A stretch of DNA of 64,000 bases from Lacinutrix jangbogonensis (GCF_000797445.1 NZ_JSWF01000025.1:124001-188000); one strand, 5' to 3'; counted from the first letter of the stretch, positions 1 to 8,977 are shown. The notes: generated from the letters alone by a model not told the origin. Numbers and translations are program-made.

Positions 1-1
1 A

Positions 2-1147
2 CGCAAAATTTACAAAGACTTTTCTACCGAAGATGCGCAAGCGATTAAAGACATTGAAAGTGTTACAAATCATGATGTAAAAGCCGTTGAATACTTTATA
101 AAAAAGGAATTCGATAAGTTAGGCTTGGAAAAATTTAAGGAGTTTATCCACTTCGGGTTAACCTCTCAAGATATTAACAATACAGCAATTCCTTTAAGTA
201 TAAAGGATGCAATGAACGACGTTTATGTGCCTCGTTATTTTGAATTATTAAAACGACTTGAAGCATTATCTAACGATTGGGCAGATATCCCAATGTTGGC
301 AAGAACGCATGGTCAGCCAGCTTCCCCAACACGTTTAGGTAAAGAAATTGAAGTATTTGTTGTCCGTTTAAAAGCACAATTTAATTTATTAAACGATATC
401 CCTAGTGCTTCTAAATTTGGTGGTGCAACAGGGAATTTTAATGCACATAAAGTAGCATATCCTAATATAGATTGGCGCGCTTTTGGAGCTGGTTTTGTAC
501 AAGAAAAATTAGGCTTACAACATTCTTTTCCAACAACACAGATTGAGCATTACGACCATATGGCTGCTTTATTCGATTGCTTAAAACGTATTAACACCAT
601 TATTATTGATTTAGATCGTGATGTTTGGACTTATGTTTCTATGGATTATTTTAAGCAAAAAATTAAAGCTGGAGAAGTAGGGAGTAGCGCAATGCCACAT
701 AAAGTAAACCCTATAGATTTTGAAAACTCTGAAGGTAATTTAGGTTTGGCAAATGCAATTTTCGAACATTTATCTGCAAAATTACCAATCTCACGTTTAC
801 AACGTGATTTAACAGATAGTACCGTATTACGTAATGTTGGTGTCCCTTTTGGACATACGTTAATTGGTTTTCAATCGACTTTAAAAGGCTTAAATAAATT
901 ATTACTGAACGCACCTAAATTCGCTCAAGATTTAGAAAATAATTGGGCTGTAGTTGCTGAAGCAATTCAAACCATTTTGCGTCGTGAAGCCTATCCAAAT
1001 CCTTACGAAGCACTAAAAGGTTTAACAAGAACTAACGAAGCGATTACTAAAACGTCCATATCTAATTTTATTGATACTTTAGAAGTTAGTGATGCTATTA
1101 AAACAGAATTAAAAGCAATTTCGCCAAGTAATTATACTGGAATATAA
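2..1147 (+). CDS. purB: Adenylosuccinate lyase (5' end outside window)
   Basis: Cytosolic purine enzyme that releases fumarate from SAICAR and from adenylosuccinate. The reading frame is open from base 2 to the stop, so the gene enters from the left; roughly 65 N-terminal residues of the usual ~447 are outside. The fumarase/aspartase-superfamily signature GSSAMPHKVNPIDFEN lies near bases 679-726, and the substrate-binding TSQD and ARTHGQPASP segments lie near 161-330. An internal TTG at 125 is only a leucine codon in the continuous frame. A long-stem terminator follows. purL lies far away at 45.8 kb, so the purine genes are scattered. Confidence 0.96.
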   Translation, partial: RKIYKDFSTEDAQAIKDIESVTNHDVKAVEYFIKKEFDKLGLEKFKEFIHFGLTSQDINNTAIPLSIKDAMNDVYVPRYFELLKRLEALSNDWADIPMLARTHGQPASPTRLGKEIEVFVVRLKAQFNLLNDIPSASKFGGATGNFNAHKVAYPNIDWRAFGAGFVQEKLGLQHSFPTTQIEHYDHMAALFDCLKRINTIIIDLDRDVWTYVSMDYFKQKIKAGEVGSSAMPHKVNPIDFENSEGNLGLANAIFEHLSAKLPISRLQRDLTDSTVLRNVGVPFGHTLIGFQSTLKGLNKLLLNAPKFAQDLENNWAVVAEAIQTILRREAYPNPYEALKGLTRTNEAITKTSISNFIDTLEVSDAIKTELKAISPSNYTGI

Positions 1148-1163
1148 GTTACTCTTTTATTTA

Positions 1164-1202
1164 AACAACAAAAGGCTATCTCTCGATAAGCCTTTTGTTG
1201 TT
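1164..1202 (+). terminator. Rho-independent terminator of purB, probably bidirectional
   Basis: A 14-bp perfect stem (bases 1164-1177 pair with 1189-1202) starts 17 bases after the purB stop. It separates purB from the convergent DUF4252 gene. The arms are A-rich on one side and T-rich on the other, so it could act in both directions. Confidence 0.8.
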
Positions 1203-1241
1203 GTATTAACATGTAAAACTATATAAACGCTTTAAAAAAAC

Positions 1242-1784
1242 TTATTTAAAGAAACTCATAAGATCTTTAATTTGGTTGTTATCTACATCTGCACTTTGGA
1301 TGGTGTTAAATAGCTCAACCATTTTTTCTGGATTCATATCATCACCAAGAACTCGTGCAATACCAAATCCTGTACCTTTAGAACTTAATAGCACTAAAAT
1401 TTCATCGACAGTATCATCATCTCCTAACGTATTAATTCTAAATTTCATACCGTCAGAACTAAACTCCATAAGCTCGCTATACTTTTTATTTTTAAAAATT
1501 TGCTTCGCTTTTTCTAACTCTACTTTATAAGCAACCATATCACCATCATTAATTTTATAGCCTATAAAATTTATTTTTTTAAAGCTTTTAACTGTTTCTT
1601 GTTGGGCTTCTGTTAACTCTGTGTCAGAAAGATCTACAAGGTTTGCTGCTAAATCTATTTGCTTAAAGTCTGGTAAATCTTGATGTGCTACAAAGTAGTT
1701 TTGTATTGATGCTTCATCTTTACAACTTACCAAAGCAAGAGCTAATAAAAGGCTTAAACAAACGGTTTTTATAATTGATTTCAT
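1242..1784 (-). CDS. DUF4252 family lipoprotein
   Basis: Predicted 180-residue lipoprotein. The N-terminus starting at MKSIIKTVCLSLL has a hydrophobic stretch ending in the lipobox ALVSC, which sets the start at 1784; an upstream in-frame ATG would add eleven polar residues before the signal peptide. The body resembles the DUF4252 family of Bacteroidota, whose function is unknown. It is the last gene of a minus-strand run: ECF sigma factor, membrane protein, DUF4252, DUF4252. This suggests an envelope target or sensor of the sigma factor, which is inference. The leader upstream of the start is tandemly duplicated. Confidence 0.75.
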   Translation of the reverse strand: MKSIIKTVCLSLLLALALVSCKDEASIQNYFVAHQDLPDFKQIDLAANLVDLSDTELTEAQQETVKSFKKINFIGYKINDGDMVAYKVELEKAKQIFKNKKYSELMEFSSDGMKFRINTLGDDDTVDEILVLLSSKGTGFGIARVLGDDMNPEKMVELFNTIQSADVDNNQIKDLMSFFK

Positions 1785-1955
1785 GTGATTATTTATATTG
1801 TTTTTCAAAGGACACATGCTGTTCGCAATAATAATTATATTTGAATATAAAATATTAACAAGGGCGTTTCATGTGATTATTTATATTGTTTTCAATGGTC
1901 AAATGCTGTGCTATATAATAATTCTATTTTGTGATAAAATATTAACAAGATCACA
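1779..1955 (-). repeat. Diverged tandem duplication (~88 bp) of a gene leader
   Basis: Two copies of the same leader lie head to tail, at about 1781-1868 and 1869-1955. Both contain ATTTATATTGTTTT just upstream of an ATG and ATAAAATATTAACAAG near the distal end, offset by 87-88 bases. The second copy (further from the gene) keeps its ATG at 1872, which opens only a five-codon frame (Met-Lys-Arg-Pro-Cys, stop at 1855). Confidence 0.8.
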
Positions 1956-1983
1956 GCATTTAACTAATGATTTTAGATACTGA

Positions 1984-2553
1984 TTACTTCCTATTTTTTT
2001 TGTCTAATTCTTTTCCTCCTGGTAAATCGAAAGCGTTAATAAGCTTAGAGATTTGGTTTAAATCTATATCTCCTGTAAAAGAAACCAATACAGATTGCAT
2101 TCCTCTACTCTTTCCATTAATTGAAATATCTGCATCTTTTAAAATAGCATCTAATCCATTAACAAACATTAAAAGCTCTGCAACATGATCTTCGTTTTTA
2201 CCTTCTTTAACGTAGAATTTCACAACCATTCCATCATCTTTAATTTCCATTAACTCTTCTAAAGAACTAGAACGAGATTTTACCCATTTTGCTATATTTC
2301 CTGCAACCGCTTTATCGTCTGTTGCTAAGGTTTTAAAACTGGTAATACTTTTTACCATATCCATAAATTGTTGTGCTTCTTTATCGTCTGTTTCCACATT
2401 AATTTTCGCTAACATTTGAAACATTTTAGGCTTAATAGAAGCATAAGTCACATTGTCGTTGTCGCTATATTTATCAAATATATCGCTTTGAGCCATTGCT
2501 GTTAATGGCATTAGTAGTATTGCTAAAGCAAATACAATTACAGATTTTTTCAT
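1984..2553 (-). CDS. DUF4252 domain protein, secreted
   Basis: Predicted 189-residue exported protein with a signal peptide (MKKSVIVFALAILLMPLTAMAQ). The start is placed at 2553 so that this peptide is N-terminal; an ATG nine codons upstream gives an unlikely polar extension. The middle and C-terminus resemble DUF4252 and parallel the neighbouring downstream protein, including a lysine-glutamate-rich segment and a C-terminal helix, so the two look like an old duplication. Unlike its neighbour it ends the signal peptide with AMAQ rather than a lipobox, so it is probably periplasmic. Function is unknown; it shares the operon of the ECF sigma factor. Confidence 0.72.
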   Translation of the reverse strand: MKKSVIVFALAILLMPLTAMAQSDIFDKYSDNDNVTYASIKPKMFQMLAKINVETDDKEAQQFMDMVKSITSFKTLATDDKAVAGNIAKWVKSRSSSLEELMEIKDDGMVVKFYVKEGKNEDHVAELLMFVNGLDAILKDADISINGKSRGMQSVLVSFTGDIDLNQISKLINAFDLPGGKELDKKNRK

Positions 2554-2714
2554 TGTGTTTAATTTATTTATTGTGTTCATTTTTTTTGATTTTAATTGTT
2601 AGTATTGTAAAAATGATTTCGCGTTTTAGAATTTGTTTTTAGTTTTTAAATTCATTTTACGCTTAGTACATTTTTTTAGTTTTATTTGTTAATTTTTAAT
2701 TTGTTTTAAGTGAA

Positions 2715-3188
2715 CTATCTTTTTAATAAGCGATCCATAGGATTAGTAATCTCTTTTAAATAATCTACTTGTTTGCTAGCTTTATTAATTTCACCTAAGT
2801 AGCTTACTTGAGCTGTGCCTTGATTAAGATGTTTAGACATGATTGCTAAAGCTTCTTTAGCATTGTTAATTTCAATTTTATCGCTTTCAGAAATTGTTTC
2901 CGCATTTAAATTAAGAGGATTATTAATAAAAATAGACACCATAAGAACCGCAACTGCTGCAACAGATAACCACTTGTAATTGAATACTCTTTTAGTTTGT
3001 AGTGGTAGTTGTTTAGTAAACTGTTCTTCTTGATTTACCAAAAAATAGTTAAACATTGGCTTATACATTTCTAAATGTGGCGCTACAGTGTCGCTTGAAA
3101 AATAGTCTTTTAACTGCTGCTCTTCTTTTAGTGATGTCTCTCCGTTTTCGTACTTTTCTAGTAAATTTTCTATATTATTTAACGCCAT
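2715..3188 (-). CDS. Single-pass membrane protein, putative anti-sigma factor
   Basis: 157 residues with no family I recognise by name. A charged, helical N-terminal region (residues 1-70, rich in Glu and Lys) is followed by one transmembrane segment at about 73-89 (WLSVAAVAVLMVSIFI) and a short outer region. This is the usual architecture of anti-sigma factors: cytoplasmic sigma-binding part, one membrane span, extracytoplasmic sensor. The start codon overlaps the last 14 bases of the sigma factor gene, indicating translational coupling. Assignment as its anti-sigma factor rests on architecture and position, not on a recognised zinc-binding or FecR motif. Confidence 0.65.
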   Translation of the reverse strand: MALNNIENLLEKYENGETSLKEEQQLKDYFSSDTVAPHLEMYKPMFNYFLVNQEEQFTKQLPLQTKRVFNYKWLSVAAVAVLMVSIFINNPLNLNAETISESDKIEINNAKEALAIMSKHLNQGTAQVSYLGEINKASKQVDYLKEITNPMDRLLKR

Positions 3189-3684
3189 AATTATGTGTGC
3201 TAGTTAATTTTTCTCTTATTGTTTTTCTTGCTCTTGATAAAGCGACACGTATTGCAGTTTCATTCATATCAAGCATTTCAGCAATCTCTTTAAAATCGTA
3301 TTGCTCTATGTCTCTTAATTGTACTACCATTTTTTGTTGTTGTGGTAATGTTTCCATTATTCTTCCAACCCAATCAAGACTATCGTCTATTTCTAATTGC
3401 TTTTGTAGCGAAACATTATGATCTTGATAATTACTATGTACAATTTTTAAATTCTGTGCTTGCTTAGACTTTAACTTATCGAAACAAAAATTCTTTGTCA
3501 TTGTCATCGAAAATGCTTCAATATTTTTATAGTCCTTTATCTTCGCTTTATTCTTCCACAGTTTTATTAAAACTTCTTGTGTTGCATCTTCAGCCTCTTC
3601 TCTAGACACAAGCAATCTTTTTGCTAGTCTAAAGACCTTATCCTTAAAAGGTGTCACAATATTTAAAAACTCCGACTGCGTCAT
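3175..3684 (-). CDS. ECF-type RNA polymerase sigma factor
   Basis: 169-residue sigma-70 family factor of the extracytoplasmic function group. Region 2 spans about residues 10-75 and includes EAEDATQEVLIKLWKN. Region 4 spans about 105-160 and includes LPQQQKMVVQLRDIEQYDFKEI and the helix-turn-helix MNETAIRVALSRARKTI. It heads a minus-strand operon with an overlapping membrane protein and two DUF4252 proteins, so it probably responds to an envelope signal and may control its own operon. A 17-bp inverted repeat lies in the spacer in front of it. The inducing signal cannot be read from the sequence. Confidence 0.9.
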   Translation of the reverse strand: MTQSEFLNIVTPFKDKVFRLAKRLLVSREEAEDATQEVLIKLWKNKAKIKDYKNIEAFSMTMTKNFCFDKLKSKQAQNLKIVHSNYQDHNVSLQKQLEIDDSLDWVGRIMETLPQQQKMVVQLRDIEQYDFKEIAEMLDMNETAIRVALSRARKTIREKLTSTHNYGVK

Positions 3685-3724
3685 TTAATTTGGTTGGTTT
3701 ATGTTATTACGACGAACCAATATC

Positions 3725-3741
3725 TATTTTGTTACAAAATA
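3725..3741. promoter_or_regulatory. Inverted repeat upstream of the ECF operon
   Basis: TATTTTGT, one base, ACAAAATA: a perfect 8+1+8 palindrome lying between the divergent ECF sigma operon and the S41 peptidase gene. It could be an operator or part of a promoter. Its AT-richness weakens the case. Confidence 0.35.
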
Positions 3742-3808
3742 TTTTAATTAAATATTCTATTAAAATAAAAGTAAGTACTTTTAAGCTGAAAAAGAAACCA
3801 TTACTATT

Positions 3809-5230
3809 ATGAAAACACCCAAATCACTTTTAGCTTTATTACTATTATCTATACTCGTTACAAGTTGTTTTGAAGATAAAGATGATAACCCAATTAGTAC
3901 ATTAGACATTAATAGTTTTGTCTATCGCGGTATGGATTCCTATTATTTATATAGAGATCTAGTTCCCGATCTAATTGAGGACAAAGCCAATAGCAGTAAT
4001 TTTGATACGTATTTAAATAGTTTTGATGCACCCGAAGCTTTATTTGAAAGCCTAATTTACGACAGAACAAACACAGATAAATTTAGTTGGATCGTAAACG
4101 ATTACATCGCTCTTGAGCAACAATTTGATGGCATTACAAAATCAAATGGAATGGAATTTGGACTAACACGTTACACACCTGGCGGTAATGAACTTTATGG
4201 AATAGTACGTTTTGTATTACCAAATACCAGCGCGGAAACGAATGGCTTACAAAGAGGCGATTTATTTAATGCTGTTAATAGTACACCCTTAACTATTAGT
4301 AATTGGAGAACACTTTTGGGTCAGGATAATCTCACCTTAAATTTTGCTACCTATAACACTAATGGAACGCCCGATATAGATGATGATACTGTCGACGCTA
4401 CAAATAACACCATCAACCTTTCAAGAATACAATACGTAGAAAATCCGATTTTTAAAACAGAAATCCTACAAGTCGAAGGCGAAAATGTTGGCTATCTCAT
4501 GTATAATGGTTTTGTAGGGAATTTTGATAGCGCCTTAAATGCTGCTTTTGGTGAATTTCAAGCTAATAATGTACAGCATTTAGTACTCGATTTTCGCTAT
4601 AACCCTGGAGGTTCGGTAAACACAGCAACACTTCTAGGTAGTTTAGTTACCGGTCAATATTCTGGCCAGGTTTATGCAAAACTACAATACAACAGCATAC
4701 AACAAGGCAACAATTTTAATTACACATTTGTAGATAACATTGAAGGCTCTGCACTAAATAGCTTAAACCTAAACAAAGTCTATGTTTTAGCAACAGGATC
4801 TTCGGCTTCAGCGAGTGAAATGGTTATTAATAGTTTAGGCGCTTATATAGATGTTATACAAATTGGCACACAAACTGTTGGTAAATCTCAAGCTTCAATA
4901 ACACTTTACGATTCTCCAAATTTCACTAGAACCGAAGCAAACCCAAATCATACTTATGCTATGCAGCCATTAGTTGCAATAACTGTAAATAAAAACGATA
5001 CGCAAGTGCCTGCCGCAGGGATTATACCAAGTATGGGTTTAGAAATAGAAGAACAAACAAATAATTTTGGCATTTTAGGAAATGCTAACGAACCACTTTT
5101 AGCTGAGGCTTTAGCGCATATTGCTGCCACTAATCGTTTATCGCATGTACCAGTAAGCAAAGCTGCTGAAACAGTATTTGATAGCAACGATTTATTACCA
5201 CATAAAAAAGAAATGTACATTGAGCGTTAA
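3809..5230 (+). CDS. S41 family (tail-specific) peptidase, lipoprotein
   Basis: 473-residue lipoprotein with a signal peptide ending in the lipobox LVTSC. Residues ~35-110 form a helical N-terminal cap; ~110-190 contain a PDZ-like segment (GLTRYTPGGNELYGIVRFVLPNT in part); ~200-420 form the S41 protease core. The probable catalytic serine is in the ATGSSASASEM segment near residue 332 and the lysine is in TVGKSQ about 25-30 residues later, as in C-terminal processing peptidases. It probably cleaves exported proteins at the envelope. Its 3' end overlaps the next gene by 11 bases, so the two are likely translated together although their functions seem unrelated. Confidence 0.88.
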   Translation: MKTPKSLLALLLLSILVTSCFEDKDDNPISTLDINSFVYRGMDSYYLYRDLVPDLIEDKANSSNFDTYLNSFDAPEALFESLIYDRTNTDKFSWIVNDYIALEQQFDGITKSNGMEFGLTRYTPGGNELYGIVRFVLPNTSAETNGLQRGDLFNAVNSTPLTISNWRTLLGQDNLTLNFATYNTNGTPDIDDDTVDATNNTINLSRIQYVENPIFKTEILQVEGENVGYLMYNGFVGNFDSALNAAFGEFQANNVQHLVLDFRYNPGGSVNTATLLGSLVTGQYSGQVYAKLQYNSIQQGNNFNYTFVDNIEGSALNSLNLNKVYVLATGSSASASEMVINSLGAYIDVIQIGTQTVGKSQASITLYDSPNFTRTEANPNHTYAMQPLVAITVNKNDTQVPAAGIIPSMGLEIEEQTNNFGILGNANEPLLAEALAHIAATNRLSHVPVSKAAETVFDSNDLLPHKKEMYIER

Positions 5231-5930
5231 AACCTATTTTAATTGGAGTTCTGGAAAAGATTCTGCTTTAGCTCTTTACTATTTACTTCAAGATTCGAAA
5301 TATTCTGTAGAAAAATTAGTAACGTCTGTTAACTCGCATTACAATCGTGTGTCCATGCACGGTTTACCAGTTTCTCTTTTAAAAGCACAAACGGAAGCTA
5401 TTGGTGTTCCTTTAGAAATTATTGAATTGCCCGAACAACCCAGTATGGCAGATTACGAAACTATTATGAGTAAAACTGTAAACGGTTTAAAAGACGAACA
5501 GTTTACACATAGTGCTTTTGGCGATATCTTTCTTGAAGATTTAAAAAAATATCGAGAGGCTAATTTAGCGCCATTTAATATACAAACGGTCTTCCCGCTT
5601 TGGAAAAAAGACACTAAAGAACTTATTATTGAATTTTTAGACTTAGGTTTTAAAGCCATAATTGTCTGTGCTAATGCTAAATATTTTTCTGAAGATTTTG
5701 TTGGACAAACCATTACAAGGGCGCTTATTGAAAGTTTACCAAAAGGTGTAGATGCTTGTGGAGAAAATGGTGAATTCCATACCTTTTGTTATGATGGACC
5801 AATATTTACATCTCCAGTTTCTTTCGCCATTGGAGACAAAATATACAGAGAATACAATACTCCAAAAACTGAAGATTCAGTTTGCGATTCCGGTAAAACT
5901 GGCTTTTGGTTTTGTGATTTAATTTTATAA
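5220..5930 (+). CDS. Dph6-related ATP pyrophosphatase
   Basis: 236-residue N-type ATP pyrophosphatase of the family annotated as diphthine-ammonia ligase (Dph6). The PP-loop WSSGKDS is at residues 9-15 and the family's C-terminal signature ACGENGEFHTFCYDGP is near 177-192. Bacteria have no diphthamide, so the bacterial substrate is unknown; adenylating and amidating some substrate is the likely chemistry. The most plausible start is the TTG at 5220, which overlaps the S41 gene by 11 bases and places the PP-loop at the usual distance from the N-terminus. No ATG is available in frame upstream. A strong hairpin terminator follows. Confidence 0.85.
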   Translation: MSVKTYFNWSSGKDSALALYYLLQDSKYSVEKLVTSVNSHYNRVSMHGLPVSLLKAQTEAIGVPLEIIELPEQPSMADYETIMSKTVNGLKDEQFTHSAFGDIFLEDLKKYREANLAPFNIQTVFPLWKKDTKELIIEFLDLGFKAIIVCANAKYFSEDFVGQTITRALIESLPKGVDACGENGEFHTFCYDGPIFTSPVSFAIGDKIYREYNTPKTEDSVCDSGKTGFWFCDLIL

Positions 5931-5931
5931 A

Positions 5932-5959
5932 AAAAAGCCTGCAAAAATGCAGGCTTTTT
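5932..5959 (+). terminator. Rho-independent terminator
   Basis: An 11-bp stem (AAAAAGCCTGC pairs with GCAGGCTTTTT, loop of six bases) lies immediately after the Dph6-like gene. Confidence 0.88.
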
Positions 5960-6060
5960 AATGGTTTGATTTGGAATTATTGATTAATTATAAATTTAGT
6001 TATTAACGTAAACTATTATTATTTTCAGCTTTTAACTTGATTGGTTTACTGTTGATTTCT

Positions 6061-7113
6061 TTAATTAAAGTAGAATCCGTTTGGTCCAAGTCCTGCAACG
6101 TTAGTAGATAGTAAATCTCCCGTTGTAGAATATTCGTAAAAAGATCCGTTAGAAGCAAAATCTCCTGCATCTCCAATATAAATTACATCATTGTTAACAG
6201 CAAACCCATACATTACTCCAAAAGCTGAATTAGATTCGTAAGTTAAAATTGGTGTTATTGAAACTGTTGTGTCTCCTAACCCAAAACCATAAACCGAAGC
6301 TCCAGACGTAAAGTAAACCGTATTATTATCAATATTTAGATTTTTAGTACCCAAAATTGAAGCTGGAATTTCTAACGTATTTGCAATTGCATTAGATGAT
6401 AAATCTATTTCCATAAATTTACCTGAGCCCGTTAAAACATAAACATCATTATTATTTACAACTATTGAATTAGATGTATTACCTGCTCCTAAGTCGATAT
6501 CTGTAACCGCTAACGTATTCGTATCTATAACAGAAACCGAATGCTCTGATCCATATTGATTATTAGTTGTTATTACTTTGGTTCCAACGGCAGCAATTCT
6601 ATCTAAATAATTACCAATTAAAACCTGAGAAGTAGAATAATTTGTTAAATCAATTACGGTTACAAAATCATCTGTTACAGATGCAAAACTTGCATTGTTA
6701 GTAACATAAGCCTTCCCATTTACTATTACTCCATATCTTGGGCTCTCTAAATCTGTACTAATAGTAGTGATGTACTCAAAACTATAACGATTAACAACTG
6801 TTATCGATCCACTTCCCGCAACAATAAAAGCTCTTGTAGCGTCAAAAAAGATATTTTGAACAAAGATCCCCATTTCTTCTGCATCTGGGTTTTCAATTCT
6901 AAAAACGTCTTCTGTTGTGGTACCATCGTCACCAACAAAAGTTATAGAGTTTGTTACAGAACTACCGCCACCTTCATTTAATACAAAATAGCCATTATCA
7001 TAAGCTCCTAAGGGCACAGATACTGGTGTTGTCATGTCATCGTCATTACTACAAGATGTTAAAAAGAATGCAGTTGCTAATGTTAAGAGTAATACTTTTT
7101 TAAATTGTTTCAT
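6061..7113 (-). CDS. Surface beta-propeller lipoprotein of B12 uptake, BtuG-like
   Basis: 350-residue lipoprotein (lipobox FLTSC at residues ~17-21, followed by Ser-Asn-Asp-Asp-Asp, an acidic stretch like those linked to surface export in Bacteroidota). The rest consists of repeated beta-strand units of YncE/DUF5074 type, for example VTVIDLTNYSTSQVLIGNYL and VSVIDTNTLAVTDIDLGAG, typical of a seven-bladed propeller. It lies directly downstream of the TonB-dependent receptor behind a cobalamin riboswitch. In Bacteroides the equivalent position is held by BtuG, a propeller that captures B12 at the surface and hands it to BtuB. The same role here is inferred from fold and context; sequence identity to BtuG was not tested. 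Confidence 0.75.
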   Translation of the reverse strand: MKQFKKVLLLTLATAFFLTSCSNDDDMTTPVSVPLGAYDNGYFVLNEGGGSSVTNSITFVGDDGTTTEDVFRIENPDAEEMGIFVQNIFFDATRAFIVAGSGSITVVNRYSFEYITTISTDLESPRYGVIVNGKAYVTNNASFASVTDDFVTVIDLTNYSTSQVLIGNYLDRIAAVGTKVITTNNQYGSEHSVSVIDTNTLAVTDIDLGAGNTSNSIVVNNNDVYVLTGSGKFMEIDLSSNAIANTLEIPASILGTKNLNIDNNTVYFTSGASVYGFGLGDTTVSITPILTYESNSAFGVMYGFAVNNDVIYIGDAGDFASNGSFYEYSTTGDLLSTNVAGLGPNGFYFN

Positions 7114-7135
7114 TGTAATATTTATTTATTAGTGT

Positions 7136-8971
7136 TTAAAAATTAAAATTAAAATAGGTGTTAAAATGAATACCAGGCATAAACCGCCCTAAAACACTTT
7201 GGTAATTATGATTAAATATGTTGTTGATTTGAGCTCCTACTTTGAAACTCTTAGTATTTCCAAGCGTGTAATCCATACCAACATTTGAGAGATAATAAGC
7301 GTTTAAATTAAATTTCTCGTTGTTATCTGATTGCGTAAATACTTCTCCTACAAATAGGTATTGATAATAAGCCGACAAGCGTTTATAGTTATATGCCAAA
7401 GCTGCAGTTACTTTATGGTAAGGCACGTAAATAAGCTGTTTTTTGCGCTCTTGATCTTCCGAAACCGTATAAGCATAAGTACTAGTTAAAGTTAAATGGT
7501 GTTGATTAATTGATTTTTCTATATTTAATCTGGATTCAATACCATACGTTTTTACGTTATCTGTATTTACAGGTTTCCATACAGTAGTAGTTGGTAACCA
7601 TCTAATCATATCTGTAATATCGTTGTAAAAACCTGCTACAGATAAATCTATTGTTTTATAGGTGAATTTGTTTCCTAGTTCTAATTGATAAGATGATTCT
7701 GGTTTTAATTCTCGATTGCCTCCATCTTGCCAATACAAATCGTTGAAAGTTGGTACTCTATAATTTTTAGAACCATTAACCGATAATGTGTAAAAATCAG
7801 AAAACTCATATTTTAAACCTAGACTATACAAAAAAGGACTTTCGTAATTATTAGTTACTTCCTGTCTTGTAGTAATCTCATATAAAAAACGAGAACCTAT
7901 TGTGTGCTTTAATAATAAATTAAAGCCTGTAATATCTCGTTTAACCCTTTCAATACTTGACCCTTCTCCTATACTTTGTGTATAATCCACTATTGGATTA
8001 ATGGTAATATTATCAGCTAATTTGTAACTTATATCATATTTTAAAACTAGGGTGTTTACTCCACCATCTGTATAAGAGTCTCTTTCTGTATTAGAAAAAT
8101 ACTTATAACTTTCTGTTAAATAAGCAACTTTAAGTTTTGAAGTAAAATCACGAAAAAGGCCTAAATATTCTATTAAATGTCTAGAATCTCTATTTTTGTA
8201 TTTCGAAGGTGTCTCTGTAGACACTTGTAATGAAAAATTACGCTGACCATCGTAATAATTACTGTATGCTTTTAATATATTCTTATCATTAATTTTATAG
8301 CCTAAGTTTAGCCCTATATTATTACTGTAAAACGCCCCGTTTAAGTTGGTATTATTACTATTTACATAATCGTAATCGTTAGCAGATTGTAAATAACTAA
8401 CATTCGCATTAACACTCAGTCTTTTATTAGAAAAATGACCTTTGTATGTACTGTTAATAGTGCTAAAGCTTCCATAATCAATACCGACGTAATGTGTGTT
8501 TTCATTTTTATATGTTACCTTATTATTTAAATGAATAGATCCTCCAATTGCTCCACTTCCATACAAAACGCTTCCTCCTCCACTCCTAACATCTATAGCA
8601 TCAAATATTTTGGTATTTACAGTACTAAAATCGGTTTGTCCATTAAGCTGAGAATTAATATTAATTCCATTCCATATAACCGCTGTTTGTTGCGCTGTGG
8701 TTCCTCTAAATGATGGAGAAGAAACCATGCCAAATCCATTTTCCTTAAAGTAAATAGTACTGTTATTGTTTAATAAATGAGTTAATAAGGGATTTCCTTT
8801 TTTTATAATACTATCAGAAAGTTTTAAAACAGACTGTGTGTTTGAAAATGTTTTCAACTTTGTATCACTCAAAGTTACTTCGTCCAATTTCTGGATAGAA
8901 TCTAACTTTGTTTGAGCCATACAGCAAAAACCAAGAATTACAAATATTATAAATAGAGTGCTTTGTTTCAT
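7136..8971 (-). CDS. btuB: TonB-dependent outer-membrane receptor, probable cobalamin receptor
   Basis: 611 residues: signal peptide ending CCMAQ at about 20, a TonB-box-like segment (DEVTLSDT) near 30-37, a plug domain at ~45-150 (including the RGTTAQQTAVIWNGININSQ segment), and a 22-strand barrel ending in the aromatic C-terminus NTYFNFNF. The length is close to E. coli BtuB and shorter than SusC-type receptors; there is no carboxypeptidase-like N-terminal domain. A cobalamin riboswitch precedes it, a BtuG-like lipoprotein follows 22 bases later, and btuFCD are divergent. Together these make B12 or a corrinoid the likely substrate. Confidence 0.88.
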   Translation of the reverse strand: MKQSTLFIIFVILGFCCMAQTKLDSIQKLDEVTLSDTKLKTFSNTQSVLKLSDSIIKKGNPLLTHLLNNNSTIYFKENGFGMVSSPSFRGTTAQQTAVIWNGININSQLNGQTDFSTVNTKIFDAIDVRSGGGSVLYGSGAIGGSIHLNNKVTYKNENTHYVGIDYGSFSTINSTYKGHFSNKRLSVNANVSYLQSANDYDYVNSNNTNLNGAFYSNNIGLNLGYKINDKNILKAYSNYYDGQRNFSLQVSTETPSKYKNRDSRHLIEYLGLFRDFTSKLKVAYLTESYKYFSNTERDSYTDGGVNTLVLKYDISYKLADNITINPIVDYTQSIGEGSSIERVKRDITGFNLLLKHTIGSRFLYEITTRQEVTNNYESPFLYSLGLKYEFSDFYTLSVNGSKNYRVPTFNDLYWQDGGNRELKPESSYQLELGNKFTYKTIDLSVAGFYNDITDMIRWLPTTTVWKPVNTDNVKTYGIESRLNIEKSINQHHLTLTSTYAYTVSEDQERKKQLIYVPYHKVTAALAYNYKRLSAYYQYLFVGEVFTQSDNNEKFNLNAYYLSNVGMDYTLGNTKSFKVGAQINNIFNHNYQSVLGRFMPGIHFNTYFNFNF

Positions 8972-8977
8972 AATCTT

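Noticed and set aside
711-914. 67-codon minus-strand open frame inside purB
   Set aside because: It lies antisense within a well-conserved purB coding region and has no recognisable protein features.
1798-1983. 61-codon plus-strand open frame across the duplicated DUF4252 leader
   Set aside because: Its two similar halves (FEYKILTRAFHVIIYIV and FCDKILTRSQHL) arise from the DNA duplication itself. There is no promoter or signal to support expression.
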